Source of the DNA: Pomacea canaliculata
Lineage: Eukaryota > Mollusca > Gastropoda > Architaenioglossa > Ampullariidae
DNA length: 64,000 bases
Reading direction: 5' to 3'
NCBI RefSeq assembly: GCF_003073045.1
Contig: NC_037593.1
Location: 13,648,735 to 13,712,734 of the forward strand
Numbering within the stretch: the first letter of the stretch is position 1; each line of letters begins with the position of its first letter. Under the pieces are notes generated by a model. The model was not told where the DNA came from. It ran no database searches and saw only the letters and a list, made by a program, of their open reading frames with translations. The position numbers and the translations under genes were made by a program. Below are positions 1-13,253 of the stretch, one piece after another.

Positions 1-298
1 TGTAGCGATGTAGATCCTTGTCCACTTGTCCTAATGTTTGCAGGCTATATTACGTTACTGAATGAAGTGTAGATATTGACAATCTAATTATATAAGCATA
101 TGTTATTTTACACTGGGAAAAATGATTTACGATTTCAATTACAAGGGGCCCAGCTGGCTCTCGGTGACCCTGCCATCATGTCGGAACGCCCTCCTGGGAA
201 GATCTTGTAGCTTCGTCATCTTCACGTTTGCAACACGTGGCCTCATATTTGACGATGGCGTTTGGTCTGTCAGCAATCCGCGATGTTTTTTTCTACAG
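1..298. other. Left edge: intron of the acyl-CoA synthetase gene
   Basis: This stretch precedes a strong polypyrimidine-AG acceptor ending at 298. An open frame starting at 122 reads through the acceptor into the first recognisable exon, but its residues do not resemble the N-terminal part of the enzyme family, so I treat it as intron. The first coding exon or exons of the gene must lie left of the window. Confidence 0.6.
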
Positions 299-3200
299 GT
301 GAACCCTTACAACCAGGAGGAGATCAGTTTCCGAGACCTCGTAATCAAGGTCGAGAGACTAGCGCGGGGACTGTTCAAACTGGGTCTGGGTCAAGGCCGC
401 ACGCTGACCATCGTGTCGCCGAACAACGTAGAGAACGCCATGGCCATCGTGGCGACCATCGCCGTCGGCGCCGTGGTTCATGCTCCAAACCCCGCCTCCT
501 TGCCAGGTGAGAAAGTCACGCCCACCCTATACTGCAGTCGCAGGTAAGAAAGACGTGTGCCGCTATTACAGTCTCCAATTATTGTGTTCAAACTGCTTTT
601 TTCACCTTATGTCCAATATTCCCTCTCCCGTTTTCTTTATTGACACATATGTGCCTCCATCGACCAACCGTCTTCTGGTTCAGTCATATCAATGCTGACA
701 GTATATTAAGTCAAACTGTCAGTCACTTATAATTGCGATTGACTCAAATATCTCTCAGGTAGTTATTATGTGTAGTAGGATTCGCAAAGTAGGATGTCTG
801 GCAACGTTGACTTCCTCAAATGAGTGATCCGACTTTGCTGTTGCAGGAGAACTGCGGCGCCAGATGGTTCTCTGTGACACTTGCCTGGTGCTGACTGTGC
901 CGGAACTGCTTACTGCAGTAAAGGAGGCTGTTGCCGAACTTAATATTGTAAGAATGTTAAAAACAAAGTTGGAAATATTGAAAAATTACCTAGGTCCATG
1001 AGAATCAAATATACATGCATTGAAAACAAAATTCATTAAGCAAAAGACTTCAAGTTGCCTTCGTTGCAATGTTTTTCTATCGTCTTTTGTTGTACTTACG
1101 TGACCTTTGGTTCATGTGGTAATGTCTTATCCACACTGTATTATCAAACTGTTGTCTAACCTAGTTTCTGCGTTATGCTCCATGAAGCATGCAACTAAAT
1201 TTTGTCAGACTACTTCAACGTCGTCGTCATGTTCAGCAGATCTCTCTTTTCATTTTTTTCTTCTACATTTCCTTTTGTAAATCGTCTGCTAGGCTTAGTG
1301 TTCAGTAGTAATAGCTAGAGCTGTAAGGAAACAAACGGTTCGAGACATGGATGTGCATGACTGGTGTGGTGTCGCTTTCAGTCTTGTTTTAGTAGGTTAG
1401 TGGTTTGCACGATATGCCTGCTGTATGTCTGTGTAAGGGCATACATACGCATATATTATTAGACTATGTATTAAATAAGATCGTAACTTGTCTGTGCATT
1501 GGACACATGTAGACACCGACTCCTAACGCATCTTCTTTTTTTTCAGCCTGTGATTATAATTGGCCCCAGAGACGGAAACCTCAACTTCCTCGATGTTCTA
1601 GACCTGGGAACAGGGGACGTAAGTCTGTCACCACCTCGCGATCCGGCAACGACATTAGCCTCCCTTCTTTTCTCAAGCGGAACGACAGGCCTGCCCAAGG
1701 GAGTGGAGATCACACAGCGAAACATTATGGCGTTTATACACTTCTCCAAGTATCAGTAAGTTGAACAACAAAGATAGAGATGGTATGAAGGAGGATAACT
1801 TGCTACAGCAGAGGAACTGTCTGACATTCATGCACGCACGATCGCTCAGTACTAGGACACTCGCTTACCCCATCCAGCAATGAAACGAAACAAATAAAAC
1901 AAAACAATTTTTTTTAAATGAAGCAAAGAAAAAAAAAAAAAAAAAAAAAAAAAGCAAAAAAAAAAAGCAAAAAAAAAAAAAAAACCCGAAGTGAAACATA
2001 CGAAATGAATGAAGAGCCTTGGATATGGTTTCAGTGATGAAGACATCCTGACACAGAATGACACAATACTACTGTTGCTGCCCCTCTTCCACGTGTACGG
2101 CCAGGTGGTGTTGCTGATGACGGCTCTGGCTTATGGCTGTCGCCAGGTCATCATGAACAAGTTCGAAATGGTGCCATTTTTGACATTCATCGGCAGGTAC
2201 AAGGTGAGAGGTCAGGTCTCGCTCTGCAGGTGTTGCTGAAGGTGTTTGGGCTCAACGCTGATTCGGTAACTAGCTTTGCAACGGTGACCTTCTTATTCAT
2301 CAAACGCAACGCAAGTTTCCCAAGATTTTTCAGGCGCAAGGAAAAACTTCATAGACAAAGCTTCATTGACAAAGCAGTAATATAATATACAGTATACTTA
2401 ACATAAAAAAGAAGTAAATATTTGGATAAAAATGCTGACACCTAGTACACGAAACGCTGACATCTTGCAACTCCTGCGGTAAATTGTCATCACAAGTGTT
2501 CTTTTTCTATCAAGTCATGTGCAATATGCAACACAGACACTTGACCAGGTATCAATCTTAATACGATTTTGTTAGTGTCTAAACAGTTGCCGCAACAACT
2601 CGTGTTGGTAGTAAACATAAAGCTGATCACGTGACAGCCAAGATGGGTTAGGGACGACAGAGTCCGCAAGAGTAAGCGTTGAAGAAACCCAATGTGTTTC
2701 GGTTGTAGGTCACCCGCTTGTTTTTGGTGCCGCCTATTATAGTTGGAATGGTCAGCTTTCCTAACTTGAGTCAGTACGACCTGTCCAGCGTGCAAATAGT
2801 GGTATCAGGTGCTGCTCCGCTCGGGAAAGAAACAGAAGAACAATTCTGCAAGAAACTACATCTGAAGGCACTAATACAAGGTACAGTAAACTCATCCACT
2901 CATTCTCACGTACGCACGCACGCACGCAGATCAATGGAAGACCAATAGGGAGCACTTAGTCGGTTACATACTCGATCACAATTCGTTCTGGAAGGCTATA
3001 GTCAAGTGCCGATCAGTTCCAGTGACAAGAAATTTTTTTTATTGTAATAACGTAAGTGTATCCACATGATTGGTATGATTAGTTACATACTAAAAAAAAA
3101 AATTAAAAAAATAAAATTTAAAAAAAACCATGACAGGGTTACGAATGCAGCTGAATGAACTTTATCAACTTATCAGCTTAAGAATTCTCGAATTCTATGT

Positions 3201-5863
3201 CCGCAAGACTGAAGAAAGCACCACCACCCACTCCCTGACGATTCGAACCCGTCAGTTCTAAAATGTTCTGTGTCCTAAATCTGAACTTCTTGTAGAGTTC
3301 CACATCATCCTAACGGTCTAATGGTGATTCCTGTCCTGAAAACTGCGTTCAGGCGTGATACAGCGCACCTTAGCAAGCTCAGATCCGCCATGATTTGATG
3401 ATTGTCAGTGCGATAGGGAGATAACACAAGGGTGGGGGACCGATAGACCCATGATCGTCCTGTGTATCACTCCACGGCAAGGTTCTTTTCCTTTTATTTT
3501 ACTCCGAAGCGGGGCGTCTCATGCAGGTCTGAGCACGATAGTCGAGAATCAAGTAAGCGGTTGAGAACTGAAACCGATATCTCACGAAAATATTAGTCGA
3601 GGATTCAAATGAATGAGCAAGGAGCAGTTCGAGGTTGAACAGACATTACACATCAACCATGAACTAACTCAAGAGGTTTTGCCAGTGTCTTACATTTGAC
3701 TGTGGTAATCCTATATGATGAAGTGCTATTATTAGCAACTTTCTCCCGTTGCGGTATATATATATAGAGAGGGGGGGGGGCTCTTAAAAGGGAAACAACT
3801 CTTTAATTACTCTTTATTGTTCTGACCTAGTTTGTCTCCCTTGATAACTGGTAGCGACTAATGTTTGACTTTTTGTGTTGTGTTCACTTCCAGTCGGGCG
3901 GCCGGGAGCTTATTTAAGGAATTGTTTCTGTCTTGCTATAATTTGACACTGTGTGTGCTTGTGTGTGTGTGTGAGAGAGAGAGAGAGGAGGGGGGTAAGG
4001 TTGCGCGAGAGAACCAATAGCATAAACAGGAATGTGAGAGTAAAGGATCTGCATGTGTTTCAGTGGAAAGGAAGGTGACTACAAAGCTTACTCAGCAGTC
4101 TAGAGATATCGAACTTCATCATGTACTCTTCGATCTGCAGGTTACGGCTTGACGGAGTGCATGGTGGCAGTGATAAGTAAACAAAATGACACCCGGCCAG
4201 GCTCCGTAGGTCGTCTGCTACCCAACACAAAGGCCAAGGTGTGGGTTTTATAGTCTCTTTTCCGTGTATCCTCAGCAAAACATCTGAAGTAGTAGGTCAC
4301 ACAGAAGTTTTGGTCTTTAGATAGGTCATTATTTTGTTTTTAATTCTCTTGTGTGCCATTTGGGACGACTAACCGTATTCTCACCTGGGTGGTGTAGATC
4401 GTTGACCCGGAGACCGGCAGATCACTGGGTGTGAACCAGCGAGGGGAGTTGTACCTCCATGGGCCACAGATGACGAGGGGCTACCTCAAGAACCCTGAAG
4501 CCACTCGTCAGCTCATTGACGACCAGGGATGGCTCCACACAGGTGACAACTGCTTTCTCTACTCTCTCATTGACTATCTCTTTTCATCTCTTCACATCGC
4601 GCGAGACATTCCCTTGCTTCTCTCTCTTTTTTTTAAAAAAAAGTTTAAATACCGATGCCTGCGTATAGGTTTACTCAAATGCTCTGCAAAAGTAGGCTTC
4701 ATGGAGATCGCCTCTGCTAGATGCTCTCTATAATAGAAAGCAGAAAAGGTTTCATTATGGAATGATACTCTGATCAACAGACGGCACGACACTGACGTCC
4801 CTCATAGAATATATAAATACATATATTATTTTATTCCATTGACAATAAATTCGTATTTTATCTCACAGGCGATGTAGCTATTATAGATTCTGATGGTTTT
4901 ATATACATCGTGGACAGACTGAAAGAACTCATCAAGTATAAAGGTGAACAGGTACGTATTCTGTTTACACCGTACTCACTTTATTAACTGTAGTTCTGTA
5001 CTGTAAAATAGAACATAAAACTAATTATCATCATCTGGGTACTTACTGACTATGTTGCTCATTTAGTATATATCTTTGAGATGCCTGTTTCGGAAGTGTG
5101 TAGACTAAGTATATCGGAGACCTGAGATATGCTTTATTGTCGCGGTCATGTAATTAGTTTCTTGGTCAATATTTTTATATTTTACAATCTTTATTTTGTT
5201 TTTAAAAAGAGCTTTTAGCTTATGTTTTATATAACAGTATTTAAAGCATTGTGGTATTTTGAATGTTATCAACATGCTGTTGTTCATCTGGTTAATCGAG
5301 AAATAACATCTGGAATAACTGTGCCACCAGGTGGCGCCAGCAGTGTTGGAGGATCTTCTGCTCGGCCACCTAGCCATTGCTGACGCATGCGTGATAGGGA
5401 TGCCGGACCCTGTCGCCGGGGAGCTTCCACGTGCCTATGTCGTGCCTATGTCTGGGGTCAAAGTCACGGAACGAGAGGTGCAAGACTTTGTCGCCAGTAA
5501 GTAAATTCTTCTTTTTTATGTTGTTTAGTTTTTCTTGTTATTGTTGTTGTTTTTTTTAACTAAAGAGTTGTGTAGAACTTTACAGTCATCCTCGTCACGG
5601 AATTTGTTGACCCGTGTAATGAAGACAAGAACATATTGACAAATATTTCTAGGGGTACTCTTTTTATTAGTTTGGTTATGTTTTCATAGCTTATTTATCC
5701 AATTTTTAATCATGCTTTATTTTTTTCAGAAAACACACCTTCATACATGCATTTGCGTGGCGGAGTGGAATTCCGGGACCACATTCCCAAAAGCCCGAGT
5801 GGAAAAATTCTACGTCGTCTGCTTCGAGATGAACTAACCGAGCGTCTAAAATCTCGCCTATAA
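299..5863 (+). CDS. Peroxisomal 4CL/luciferase-like acyl-CoA synthetase (5' partial, 10 exons)
   Basis: ANL-superfamily adenylating enzyme, expected to activate a carboxylic acid with ATP and CoA. Exons: 299-506, 847-947, 1547-1755, 2017-2203, 2709-2880, 4141-4238, 4398-4542, 4869-4951, 5331-5496, 5730-5863. All phases agree and give 500 residues plus a stop. Motifs seen: P-loop [10 protein letters not shown] (third exon), LPLFHVYG (fourth), [10 protein letters not shown] (fifth), QGYGLTEC (fifth/sixth junction), the hinge [10 protein letters not shown] (eighth), and [11 protein letters not shown] with the expected catalytic lysine (last). The protein ends in SRL, an accepted PTS1 tripeptide, so a peroxisomal location is inferred. 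Known relatives are about 540-560 residues, so roughly 40-60 N-terminal residues are outside the window. The substrate cannot be read from sequence. The 2017 acceptor lacks a pyrimidine tract. AATAAA occurs at 6130-6135. Confidence 0.92.
1929..1984. repeat. Poly(A)-rich tract next to an acceptor site
   Basis: About 56 bases almost entirely A, with three short GC interruptions, lying just upstream of the 2017 exon of the acyl-CoA synthetase gene. It occupies the place where a polypyrimidine tract would be expected. It may be a retroelement tail or a microsatellite. Confidence 0.8.
3952..3989. repeat. (GT)n(GA)n microsatellite
   Basis: Compound GT then GA dinucleotide run within an intron of the acyl-CoA synthetase gene. 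Confidence 0.8.
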
Positions 5864-8800
5864 AAATTTCAATTTTTATGCCTAAAAACTGTTTAGAGAT
5901 TTTTACGGTTTCACTTTTTAAATAATACAGGGGTGGATACTGAGATTTTATAGAAACCAAGACTGTGATCTCTTTACTGTGCAGCCCAATCCAGTCAAGC
6001 AAAAACCTACATTTTTAACATTTGGTCACGTGCTATCTGCACTAAACATTTTAAACAGTTCCTCTTACCAATATTATAAGGTAAAAGATTATGGATATAA
6101 AGCAATATGAAAGACATGCTATTTTTCAAAATAAAATTTATGAAATTGTATTTTACAGTATTTTTATAAGAGAAAATAAAACGTATTTTCGAATAACTCA
6201 CAATCAGGCAAAGTTGCAAAAATATCAAAAACGTCCAATTTTAAATTTACTTTGTTCGAAGTTACATCCATTGCGTCTATTGCGGACAGATTAGGATAGA
6301 TGCAGGATCATTTACTTGTTATTTACTGAAGGTCGACTGAGCAAGAGTTGAATTTAAATTTTATAGTAGGCCTTCCGCCTATTTCAAGGGAACAAATAAA
6401 TACATCAAAATTAAGTATGCATCACAAGTTTCATACGGACAGGCATACTGCATACTGCATACTGTGTTAATTAGCCAGCTAATACCTGAACTCACTCTCT
6501 CCGCGTAGCTCGCTGTAGTGTGCAGGTGTTCTACTAGGGTAGTGTCGTACAACACATCGCGCTGTGCTTATATGAATAATTGCAAAAGCGAGACAACTCA
6601 TGGTACATTCAGGATTTGTTCTAGCATTGATTACTTCCCTTTAACCGCTGGGGGAAAATGTCAATCAATCAGGTACTGTACTCTGTTGTTTGAAAGTATC
6701 CTTACAGGACTGGTTTATCTCCTGAAAGTTCTCTAAGAATTATTTGCAACTTTGGATTTCATTCTTTCTTTTATTACTATTACTCTTTTTTAGAATGTTC
6801 CAAAACGCTTTTGGGTACTTATATCTTCGGTACCTAATTTTCATAAACCATTTTTGCTAATAGAGTTTAAACTGCAACTGTAAATTGCAAACTTAAAATT
6901 GTAAGTGAACTGAATCGAAGAGGCACACGTTCAGGTGAATGTCACTGACAGTCATGAAGAAGATGGCGGAGAAGACCATTGTGTTCTCCTCCCCCCCCCC
7001 CCTACGTTCACTTGGCTATTTTTATAGCAACTCCTTCTCCCTTATATGTGACGTATTTTTGTGCTTCAAGTGACGTGGAATAAATGACGCACACAAGACG
7101 TCAGACACAAGACACCATTCATACACCAAACAATACAAGACCTACCACAGCTCACTTCACTCCCCCGCTTTCTAAAAATAAACTCCCCTCCCTCAGGTTT
7201 CTTCCACCAGTTCGCTATGTTGTTTCGGTAAACTCCGCAACGCGAAATATCTTTTTTTTTTAAATCGCACCTAATCAAAAACTCTTCCTTCTGGCTACTC
7301 TTTCTGCTCTTCGAAACAACAAAGTATTCAAGACTAACAAATAAAAAGAACTTCAACTTTCAAGAACGGCAGAGTCAGCTCCCATTATATTTACATGTTC
7401 ATTACGTCCCCTGCTTCTAAATGTACCCGGACATTCGCTACGGCTTTGGTAGTCGGCCTCAACACCTTCCGTCCCTTTATGTATTTAGTGTAGGGATGGT
7501 GCTCCTGAAGAAAGTGGCCATCTCATTATTCTCTGGTTAGAGTGTTTGGCTTAGGCTAAGAATACCAGGGGCCTGTGATTACCTTCTAGCACAAATTCTC
7601 ATCCATGGAGATTCTGGTTAAATTTCTGAATTCCGAAAATCACAGCCAAACATTTTTTTTTCCACATGGAGCATACGCTCCCTCAGCCTCAGCTCCTACT
7701 AACGTACGCTACTGGGTGTAAGGTAGCATCACATTCCTGCAGTAGCACAGCACCAGACCCCGTTTGCTGGCGTCTGTTCGTAGGTTGAACTGTTTAGAAG
7801 GGTCGGGTAGTTTGATGACAGTGTCGGAAGTGAGATGTCCGTTACGCGCCTTAAATATTCGTTTGCATGCTTCCGTCCATTCCACTCGATCAGGTTTCCT
7901 CGCTCCTTTTAAAGCAGTAAGCGATGCTAAGATATTCTCGAGGCTGAGTGAGAGTCATGCTCTTTATTTTCAGTAGCTTTCCGGCTATTATTGCCCAAAA
8001 TACATATACGACAATGATCAGGTTGTACACATTTCATTGCCATGTTCTGCCGTTGTCCGCTTTCTTGAGAGGTCTTCTGGTGATTAAATGTTTTACAAAG
8101 AATATTATGTCCATGTTTAGTCATGACTATTGAAATTATGCCAACAACTACAATGATTGTAGGTTGTGGCAGGTGTTTTTAGGTTCCAGCAGTTAGTGAT
8201 AATTATTAAAAAGTTTGTAGCTGTGAAATAGTTTGTAGCTGTGATATGTATGTGCTCAGTATATGTCAAGTGCCCGAACTGTTAAATCAACGAAAGCAAG
8301 CGCCATCTAGAGGTAGTTCTTGCTCGCAACTGATCGATCATTCGCCAGGTACTACGACAACGACTTCTCCAAGCAAGCTTTTACTGACGTCACCCCACGC
8401 TGCTTAACGGCCCGTCACACAAAAACTTTACAAACTTGTCCTTTGTTTGCTCCTGACCTCACAACAGGAGGTGGCTGCCGGGTAAACACGTCTCAGCTGT
8501 GTTAGTCACGTGACTACTGCTGCAGCAACCTGCAGGCTTGTCGTGCACATCGTCGTCATTGTTATCGACTACCCTGCCCTCCGAGGACATTGTTCACTCT
8601 TGTCTGTACTCATTCCCTAGCACACAGATCATGTGAAGACACGGTCAGTCAACAGGTTTTTACTCGTTTTGCGACTTAATCGTGGTGCACGTCTTTCTCG
8701 TTAGGACACAGAAACAATTAAAGAGCTTTCCGAAAGTCTTTTACAGTTTTCCAATCCTTTGTTATTGTCTCTCCATTGTCAGTGAGGACAAATAGATGTC

Positions 8801-11800
8801 CCACAATATATCGTCTGTTATTACGAACATTACGTATTTCCACGAAATTTCATTTGTACTTAGCAAATTGTAATTATTTTAGCAAGTGTCAAGCTTTTTA
8901 AAAATAATTATATGGCCTTTCTAAATAAATGTCTTTCTTCTGACTCTTCACGAAAAAAACACTCGGTATCTTAAGCGGTTTGGCGTCAACTAAATAAAGA
9001 TTTCTGTTTATCAAGTCATTCAAAGAGATGGAATATTTTCAAATAACACAAGTTGTCGTACAAATTCCAATGTCCTGCCGTGATTTGTTGGACGTTAAAG
9101 CGGCAGCACCCTTCGTAAACAGGCAGTTTGTGGGTACTTCACTTTCAGTGCACGTTTTTGTTTTTTTTATATAAAAAAAACAGATGAGCAACTGTTACGA
9201 GAATCGAAATTTGTTGTGAGCAATTAATCTGCTTACTTATTTTATGTAACTGAAGTAAAAGTGGCTAATGAGGTAGATTTACCTACATTCTTTACATCAG
9301 GTGTGTTCATCCTAATTAATATTTGCCGCTGTGGTTCAGTATTACATGGCGAGAGTGTACTGACATTTTCTGTCTCCCTCCCGTATGGCAGTACAACCCT
9401 AAAACAGAAAGTCCTACTCGGCTGGATGGTAGGGACATCTAGAGATGTAAAGGCTGTGAACTAACCCCCTGTGGATATAATCTACATCCAGTGTAGACTC
9501 TGCAGGGAGCAAGATTGTGGTGGATGTTTTCCACCCGCTCAAAGGCCGATTCTGTCATGACCTCTGTCTCATGACAAATTCTTATATTTCTTAATTTACA
9601 AGAGAGACATAGAACTAAATTTAACATGTGGGACAACAAACACTGGTAAGTGAATGTTAAAATCTTCAGGACCACAAGAGGGCGCCACTCAGTTGTCGTG
9701 GTTGTTCGATAAAGACAGGCAGGAAACAACCAAACTTTCTTAATTTCCTTTTTGTTTTATTGAGACAGAGATTTTGGAACACGTCGATATTTATAATCAA
9801 ATCTTAAAAACCAAAGACGGTATCGTAAAATTTTGCAGTTTCTTTTAATTATTTGACTTATATCTAGACAATTACCATAAGGAAGTCAAGGCGAAATCGT
9901 AGGACTGAGAAAGCCAGGTGATTGTAAGTATGCAGAAGTCTGGTATAAATGGTGTAGAGCATCTGGCGTGTGTGGGAGAGCTAAAGTTACTGAAGCTAAT
10001 CAATACTTTCCAATGTAAGCCAAGCGAGCAATTAATTATTGTTGTCACTAACGCTGTGTATCAACATGTTCCAGAAAACCCGTTACAATCGTTGGCTTTG
10101 TTTCCCTCTTTATAATTACATAACCTTTTCACATATGTATAATGTGCTACGCTTTGTAGCAGACACTGGGGACTGAAGTTCTCGGGATATATATATAAAA
10201 CACTATATATTTATAGCCCACGAATATCTAAGAACACACGCCGCCTCTAGGGGACAGACGTTGACCTCCGGCGCTGTCTGTTGTAGACGGACGACCTCAC
10301 CCTCTCCTCTCTGTCATGTCGACTCTTGGGCTCGCAATAGTGAATCCATGGAAGTTCGCTCGTTTGACGGAGTCTTTACGACTTCTCCTACTAGTTTTTG
10401 CTTCTAGAGTTAGTTACTTATACAGTTATTTATAGCACCTACAAATAAGTTATAAAGAAAGATCCCTCCTACAGCAGTGCCACCTACATAAAAACAAGAC
10501 CTGTGAAAACCGACTATGACTACTGGTAAAAAGCTAAAACAAAAGATCATCACCAGACATGCAACATCAAAACTTTCTACACTGTGGTGATCTACAAGTA
10601 ACATCGTGACACAGTCACAAACACAACATCAGTCGTGTCCTTATCCACTCAATGATGACAACAACTGACAGTGTCAGGGCTCGCAACAGCTAACAAAGAA
10701 CTGAGGGTGACAAAAACAGTAAGTAATAAATAAGTAAATAATAAACAGTAAGTATATAAATTTTACTTGCAGCTAAATCAGTAAGAAATAAGTTCTTACG
10801 TCGCATCGATAAATATTTATCAAATTTTTGTTACATTATAATTTAACGGTAAAAAGTAATTAACACATGTCTGTTCGAACTATAATATAAACATGCAATG
10901 CTGAGACAATTTATAAATGAATCAATTACACGAGTTTATTTTAGATAGTCGCACATTTGAAATGTGTTCATATTTTATTAATAATACTACACTTGGAAAA
11001 GATAATTCAGATGTTCACACTTAATAAAAGAGAATCAACATCAGTACAACGCCTACTATAATGACCGTGATTTTTTCTCATTGAATGTGGATGCAGAGAT
11101 TTACTTACCAGTCTGTCGAGTGAATTCGGTTTGGATCTTTTAATTTTTGTTAAACTCCAGTCGAAGCTTCTAAATAAAGTTCAAATCAGCAGGGCTCTAT
11201 TAAAAATCTGCCGTTTCCTTTTCTAGGCAAGAAATCGCTTCTTTAAGCATCCCAACCTAAGCGATATTTCTTAATTTGACGGAAAAATATAATGAGAAGG
11301 AAACTGAAAAAAGTGACAACAATGTAATATTAGTATTTCTGTGTAGAACGTTGGGAGAGAAAAAATAAATACTACAAATCAAAATCCAATAGCTCATTTA
11401 AGGTAAGTGCTCAATCTGTAAAAAGGTAGAAACTCATCAATTTAGAATGGCGTGGTCCTTGCCACCTTACTCTTGATAGAGTCAATGGTCAAATATTATT
11501 AAACATTTTATCAAATTTAATAGGTCTATCTGCGAGTAAAACAATTTATACTAGTAAATTCTCCATGTGAAAATTGATAGATATGCTGGCTTTGACCAAT
11601 GGACTTGTCACACTTTAAACAGGAAAGAGTGGAATAAGCGGGAAAACGAAGATCGAATGAACAACTGTCCAGATTGCACTAGTATTGTACAGAGGATGTG
11701 TTTGAAAAGTAAAGTTACTTATTCTTGTTAAAAATTAATAAATGTAAGCAAACCTACAGACAGACGCAACTGCAAGTATAAAAGAGCAAATTCTGATGAA

Positions 11801-12182
11801 GGTCAAGCTACTAATGTTAAGGAAAGGTTTGAAGACTTGTAGCTCAGTTTCTTGGTAGACTGTGTAAACTGTATGCACACGGCGATGTACATATCTCTTT
11901 GAACACAGCATCTTTTGCTATCTTTCTTTTGAAGGACAGACTATCACAGCTTAACTTATTTTTATATCCAACAGAAGACTTTATATTCTTTTTGTTAACT
12001 TATTTTTCGTGATCTGCAGCCATTTACCTACAAATAAGTGTGTTATATTTAGCAAAATTTTGTGACTAAACCGTCATAAACATAGTCACAAGTACTTATC
12101 CAAGGAAAACCTCCTCTACTTCTAGATAAAACAAAGTCTGTTTTTGCTCTGTAAGGTTCCCCCCTGTCTAGCATCCACGATG
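5864..12182. other. Intergenic region, no gene recognised
   Basis: AT-rich sequence between the synthetase and the GPCR. The open frames here are short, lack family resemblance and have no convincing splice partners. A C-homopolymer of about 13 bases sits near 6990-7002. The only part that differs clearly in composition is about 8280-8640, which is more GC-rich and holds palindromic CRE and E-box sequences (separate entry). Confidence 0.6.
8385..8514. promoter_or_regulatory. Candidate regulatory patch with CRE and E-box palindromes
   Basis: A full palindromic CRE (TGACGTCA, 8385-8392) and a palindromic E-box (GTCACGTGAC, 8505-8514) occur 113 bases apart in a patch less AT-rich than its surroundings. 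These are bZIP and bHLH-type binding sequences by established knowledge. No transcript is visible next to them, so the role is only suggested. Confidence 0.3.
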
Positions 12183-13253
12183 TCAATGCGACGAGGAGCA
12201 AAGCCGACACCAACCACAAAACCACAACAGTATTTTCTTGGCCTCCTGCCTGTACTTGGATCCCGTGAGGCATAAAATTAAAAAATTCACTTGTGAACGA
12301 AGCTCACCAATAAAGGAAACTATAACACCAGCCATAGTGAAATAAAAATGTTCCATCAATAGTCCTTGCCTTAATTGTGGCTTATAAAACAGAAAGGACA
12401 TACACATGTTTGGTAAAATAGCGATGACCAAACACAAGGATATGGCGATGACTGTTTTTTGAACTTTTCTCGTCTGGTCTTTGCGTATCGCCAAGTTTAT
12501 GTCTTCACCCGATAACACAACATTTTGCGATCGTTTAGCAGAACTTAACATGTGTCGTAACATAATCACATTGCTGATGACGATGACTGTCATAGGTATC
12601 GCGAAATGAGTTACTGGATGTAAATAGCGCAGGAAGTTCTGAAATACCTTAATGTACATCTGGTCAGTAAAGCCACAGCCTGAAGTCCCCGTTGGTATAT
12701 TTTCATAGGTGAAAGCTACTGAGTTATCCCCATACAATGTGTGTGAGTGATACACAAGGCTGACTACAATTATCACTAAAATAATCTTAAAAGTTTTGTG
12801 TCGAGTGATCACCGAGTTAACACGATGTGGCCAGACGATGGCTAGAGCACGATGACAGGCAATAAAAGTTATTGTCCATAAACAGTATGTGTCACAGACT
12901 AACATTGTAAACTTAGGAAGCTTGCATTTCAAATTCTCATCACCGAGTTTCCTGACGAGTAAGAATGTAAACAAGCAGCGCCCGCCGACAATTATGATAT
13001 CAAACAAAGCAACAGATAGTAAGAAAATGTCGATTGATGATCGTCTCTGACGCAGACGACAAAATAAAACCACTACCATGATGTTGTTGAACATTCCAGC
13101 AACAAGACATACTACACTAAGCACATTAACAGCGAGAGAAAATTTTCTCAAGAGATGTAGGTAGTTAATATATGCTTGAATGTCTTCGTCAGAAAGTACA
13201 TATACATATATAGTTTCATTCATGTAAAGAGAACTGTTTTCTTCTTCTAACAT
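12183..13253 (-). CDS. Orphan rhodopsin-type (class A) GPCR
   Basis: Single-exon 356-residue receptor. N-terminal sequons lie at residues 6 (NSS) and 12 (NET). Seven hydrophobic segments follow, with TM1 about 38-65. The usual TM3/ECL2 disulfide partners appear as KCKL before TM3 and SGCGF before TM5. The end of TM3 reads ACHRALAI, so the DRY triad is HRA with the arginine kept. TM6 has ILPN instead of CWxP, and TM7 has SQVNFLILCL instead of NPxxY. The short tail CLTGSKYRQE resembles lophotrochozoan peptide or chemosensory receptors, which is my best family guess; the ligand is unknown. The start is the first ATG, just after a stop-rich leader. An overlapping frame at 12049-12273 is a shadow. 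Confidence 0.85.
   Translation of the reverse strand: MLEEENSSLYMNETIYVYVLSDEDIQAYINYLHLLRKFSLAVNVLSVVCLVAGMFNNIMVVVLFCRLRQRRSSIDIFLLSVALFDIIIVGGRCLFTFLLVRKLGDENLKCKLPKFTMLVCDTYCLWTITFIACHRALAIVWPHRVNSVITRHKTFKIILVIIVVSLVYHSHTLYGDNSVAFTYENIPTGTSGCGFTDQMYIKVFQNFLRYLHPVTHFAIPMTVIVISNVIMLRHMLSSAKRSQNVVLSGEDINLAIRKDQTRKVQKTVIAISLCLVIAILPNMCMSFLFYKPQLRQGLLMEHFYFTMAGVIVSFIGELRSQVNFLILCLTGSKYRQEAKKILLWFCGWCRLCSSSH

Noticed and set aside
122..298. Extra N-terminal coding sequence for the synthetase
   Set aside because: A strong acceptor ends at 298 and the residues before it do not fit the family.
12049..12273. Second minus-strand gene overlapping the GPCR end
   Set aside because: A different frame over the receptor C-terminus, with no homology recognised.
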